Source: Treponema sp. (lineage in GTDB: Bacteria; Spirochaetota; Spirochaetia; Treponematales; Treponemataceae). Taken from it: a DNA stretch of 36,705 nucleotides. Of the stretch, positions 34,084 to 36,705 are shown piece after piece. The notes under the pieces were generated by a model that made no database searches, had not been told where the DNA came from, and worked only from the letters and a program-made list of their open reading frames with translations. Both the position numbers and the translations under genes were made by a program. Each line of letters opens with the position of its first letter. Position 1 is the stretch's first letter. The stretch spans positions 1 to 36,705 of the forward strand of contig JAFXWC010000008.1 of assembly GCA_017534445.1 (NCBI GenBank), given 5' to 3'.

Positions 34084-35907
34084 ATGCCAAATAACGATGC
34101 ACTTATTAAAACTGTTGGAAGCAATATCCAGGAAAAAGCGGCATTAATATGGAATGTAGCTAATACGCTTGTTGGTCTTTACAAGCCGCATGAATACGGC
34201 CTTGTTATTTTGCCTATGTGCATTATTAAACGTTTTCACGACTGCCTTCTGCCAAGCCATGCAAAGGTTCTTAAAATGGCAGAAAAAGTAAAGGATTTGC
34301 AGGTAAAAGAAGGTTTCCTTACAAAAGCATCTGGCTACCAGTTTTACAATACAAGCCGTTTTACATTTGAAACTCTTCTTGCGGACAGCGCGAATATTGC
34401 AGATAACTTTGAAGATTATTTGAACGGCTTTTCTGATAATGTAAAAGATATTCTTCACCGTATGAAGTTTGAAGACCAGATAAAGACAATGAAAGAAGGA
34501 AAGGTCCTTTATCAAGTTATAAGCGATTTTAATTCCACAAAAGCCGATATGAGCCCAGAAAAAATTAGCGCCGTTGACATGGGCTACATCTTTGAAAATC
34601 TTGTTCAGCGTTTTTCAGAAAGTTATGACGAAGAAGCCGGAGCGCACTTTACCAGCCGCGATATTATCTATCTCATGTGCGACCTTCTTGTGAACAGCGA
34701 CAAAAATGCCTTTGCTTCAGACGGAATCAATAAAACTGTTTATGACATGACCATGGGCACAAGCCAGATGCTTACCTGTATGGAAGAACGCTTGAAGCAA
34801 TTTGATAAAGAAGCTGTTGTTACAAGTTTCGGTCAGGAATTCAATCCCTTTACATTCGGTATTGCAAAGGCTGATATGTTGATTCGTGGCGGAGACCCGA
34901 ATAATATGCAGTTTGGCGATACGCTGAATGATGATAAATTCAACGGCTACAAATTTGATTACATTATCAGCAATCCGCCTTTTGGAATCGACTGGAAAAA
35001 AGAAGCTGATGACATTGAAAAAGAGAACAAAAAAGGTTCTGCAGGACGATTTGGAGTAGGACTCCCACCTAAAAGTGATGGACAGCTTTTATTCATGCTT
35101 AATGGTGTTGCTAAACTTAAAGATCCAAATGAAAATACGCATACGCGAGCAAGCGTTGCGGGCGGAAGAATGGCAATCATCCAGAACGGTTCAAGTCTCT
35201 TTTCTGGGGATGCGGGAAGCGGACAGAGTGAAATCCGCCGTTACTTAATCGAAAATGATTGGCTTGATGCAATCGTTCAGCTTCCGAATGATTCCTTTTA
35301 CAACACAGGAATTGCGACATACATCTGGATTATTACAAAAGACAAAGAAGAAAAGCGAGTTGGCAAAGTTCAGCTGATAGATGCCTCGAATTGTTACGAA
35401 AGCCGCAGAAAAAACATAGGCAACAAACGGGTTGACATAACAAACGAATGCCGCAATCTTATTGTAAAAGCCTACGATGACTATGCAAAAAATAAAGTCT
35501 ATAAAAAAACTTCCGAAAGCGGTGCAAAAATAATCTGCAAGTCAAAAGTTTTGGACAGTGTTGATTTGGGCTACAATAAAATCACGGTAGAAAGTCCTCT
35601 GCTTGATGAAAAGGGAAAGCCTGTTAAAGACAAGAAGGGTAAGATTCAGCCAGACAGCGACAAGCGTGATTTTGAAAATGTTCCACTTGACCAGGACATA
35701 GACAAATACTTTGAGCGTGAAGTTCTTCCATACAATAAAGACGCATGGATAGACAAATCTAAGACAAAGATTGGCTACGAGATTCCTTTTACCCGAACTT
35801 TCTACGAATACAAACAGCTTGAAAAGGCAGAAAATATTGCCACCCGTATAGAAGCGCACGAAAAGAGCCTTATGGAAAAACTTCATAATCTGTTTGGGGA
35901 CAAATAG
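34084..35907 (+). CDS. hsdM: Type I restriction-modification methyltransferase subunit HsdM
   Basis: HsdM forms, with HsdS, the adenine methyltransferase of a type I restriction system. The ATG at 34084 is chosen: the protein then starts MPNNDALIKTVGSNIQEKAALIW, as in the family. The longer frame starts at a TTG inside the preceding gene. The 607-residue product has the N-terminal HsdM helical domain (YGLVILPMCIIKRFHDCLL), AHFTSRDIIYLMCDLLV, and the catalytic motif NPPFGIDW near residue 297 (N297). The AdoMet-binding motif I at about residue 221 reads DMTMGTSQML, lacking the usual GxGG pair (normally DPxxGTGGML). The hsdS and hsdR partners are not seen. AT-rich codons differ from upstream genes, suggesting transfer. 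Confidence 0.92.
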   Translation: MPNNDALIKTVGSNIQEKAALIWNVANTLVGLYKPHEYGLVILPMCIIKRFHDCLLPSHAKVLKMAEKVKDLQVKEGFLTKASGYQFYNTSRFTFETLLADSANIADNFEDYLNGFSDNVKDILHRMKFEDQIKTMKEGKVLYQVISDFNSTKADMSPEKISAVDMGYIFENLVQRFSESYDEEAGAHFTSRDIIYLMCDLLVNSDKNAFASDGINKTVYDMTMGTSQMLTCMEERLKQFDKEAVVTSFGQEFNPFTFGIAKADMLIRGGDPNNMQFGDTLNDDKFNGYKFDYIISNPPFGIDWKKEADDIEKENKKGSAGRFGVGLPPKSDGQLLFMLNGVAKLKDPNENTHTRASVAGGRMAIIQNGSSLFSGDAGSGQSEIRRYLIENDWLDAIVQLPNDSFYNTGIATYIWIITKDKEEKRVGKVQLIDASNCYESRRKNIGNKRVDITNECRNLIVKAYDDYAKNKVYKKTSESGAKIICKSKVLDSVDLGYNKITVESPLLDEKGKPVKDKKGKIQPDSDKRDFENVPLDQDIDKYFEREVLPYNKDAWIDKSKTKIGYEIPFTRTFYEYKQLEKAENIATRIEAHEKSLMEKLHNLFGDK

Positions 35908-35916
35908 GGGGCAAAA

Positions 35917-36705
35917 ATGAACGGCGAATTAAATAATAATGGCAGCTTAATGATATACCAGAACGAAAAAGGCGATACAAAGGTTGATGTTCTTTTTCAG
36001 GACGGCAATATCTGGATGACGCAGGCTTCTATAGCGGAGTTGTATCAAACAAAGCCACAGAACATCACCCAACATATAAAACATATCTATGAAGATGGCG
36101 AACTTGATGAAAATCGAACTTGTAAGGAATACTTACAAGTTCGAACTGAAGGAAAAAGGCAGATAAAAAGACATACAAAACATTATAGTTTTGAAATGAT
36201 ACTTGCCATTGGCTATAGAGTTCGCACTCATGTAGGCATTCATTTTAGGAACTGGGCAACAAGTTTAATTCATGAATATACGCAAAAAGGCTTTGTTCTG
36301 AACGATGAGCGTTTAAAAAATCCAAAGCAGTTTGGCGAAGATTATTTTGACGAACTCCTTGCGCGAATTAAAGACATTCGCGCCAGCGAACAGCGTTTTT
36401 ATGAAAAAGTAAAAGCAATTTATGCCACAAGTATCGATTACGACAAAGATGATAAACAAACAAAGCTATTTTTCAAAACGGTTCAGAATAAAATGCATTA
36501 TAGCGTTCATTCTCATACTGCCGCAGAAATAATAGACAGTCGCGCCGATGCAACAAAAGACAATATGGGCTTGACTAGCTGGAAGGGTGCGGTTGTTCGC
36601 AAAGGTGATGTAGACATTGCTAAAAATTATCTTTCAAAAGATGAAGTCGAAGCTTTAAACCGTATTGTTGTAATGTATCTGGATTATGCGGAAGATATGG
36701 CAAAA
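35917..36705 (+). CDS. rhuM: RhuM-family protein, partial
   Basis: This frame is open to the window end (263 codons, no stop). The start ATG at 35917 follows AGGGGG after the HsdM stop, 9 bp away. The sequence is RhuM-like: a KilA-N/Fic-like N-terminal DNA-binding part (DGNIWMTQASIAELYQTKPQNITQH), RVRTHVGIHFRNWAT, and the conserved C-terminal block with HSHTAAEIIDSRADATKDNMGL and TSWKGAVVRKGDVDIA. RhuM was named in a Salmonella pathogenicity island and its relatives are common in restriction-modification and other defence loci; function is unsettled, often read as toxin-like or regulatory. Here it probably belongs to the type I locus. Confidence 0.85.
   Translation, partial: MNGELNNNGSLMIYQNEKGDTKVDVLFQDGNIWMTQASIAELYQTKPQNITQHIKHIYEDGELDENRTCKEYLQVRTEGKRQIKRHTKHYSFEMILAIGYRVRTHVGIHFRNWATSLIHEYTQKGFVLNDERLKNPKQFGEDYFDELLARIKDIRASEQRFYEKVKAIYATSIDYDKDDKQTKLFFKTVQNKMHYSVHSHTAAEIIDSRADATKDNMGLTSWKGAVVRKGDVDIAKNYLSKDEVEALNRIVVMYLDYAEDMAK

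Overview
The window reads as chromosomal DNA of a treponeme (Spirochaetota). The gene orders tamB-bamA-ompH/skp-mutS and cheW-DegT-like-nadK-recN match, as far as I recall, blocks of the Treponema pallidum chromosome. The spirochete-type lipoprotein, the Bmp-family transporter and several lineage-restricted unknown genes fit the same picture. I cannot give a species. Most of the window is ordinary chromosome; accessory features gather at 19.7-20.1 kb and at the right end.

Layout. (1) 1-6.8 kb, plus strand: outer-membrane biogenesis genes (a broken tamB 3' part, bamA, skp/ompH) followed by mutS. (2) 6.8-10.7 kb: a secreted glycan-binding-like protein, a membrane adenylate cyclase split by a frameshift, and two small minus-strand genes. 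(3) 10.9-19.7 kb, plus strand: comF-like, cheW, then a tight run of a DegT-fold protein without its PLP lysine, nadK, recN, an unknown gene, an HD hydrolase and a HerA/DUF853 ATPase. (4) 19.7-20.3 kb: a structured dispersed repeat, a duplicated tRNA-Glu 3' end bracketing a dense hairpin cluster, and tRNA-Gln and tRNA-Glu genes with a strong promoter. (5) 20.4-26.1 kb: an unknown conserved gene, pgeF, argG with an elaborate leader, and malQ. (6) 26.2-33.1 kb, minus strand: an ABC exporter, then a complete Bmp-type importer (two permeases, a double ATPase and a lipoprotein) controlled by a MarR regulator. (7) 33.2-36.7 kb: a membrane protein, then the start of a defence-type locus (HsdM, then RhuM running off the end).

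The clearest regulatory circuit is marR plus the importer. Two near-identical 18-bp palindromes sit exactly in the promoter of marR and in that of the lipoprotein gene. The importer ATPase appears to hold one intact composite ATP site and one degenerate one. The most unexplained DNA is the repeat and hairpin region near the tRNAs, with a second copy of one repeat at 28.2 kb.

Two genes (tamB and the cyclase) carry lesions. One lesion is at a homopolymer, so sequencing or assembly error must be excluded before calling them pseudogenes. Family assignments come from reading motifs, not from searches.
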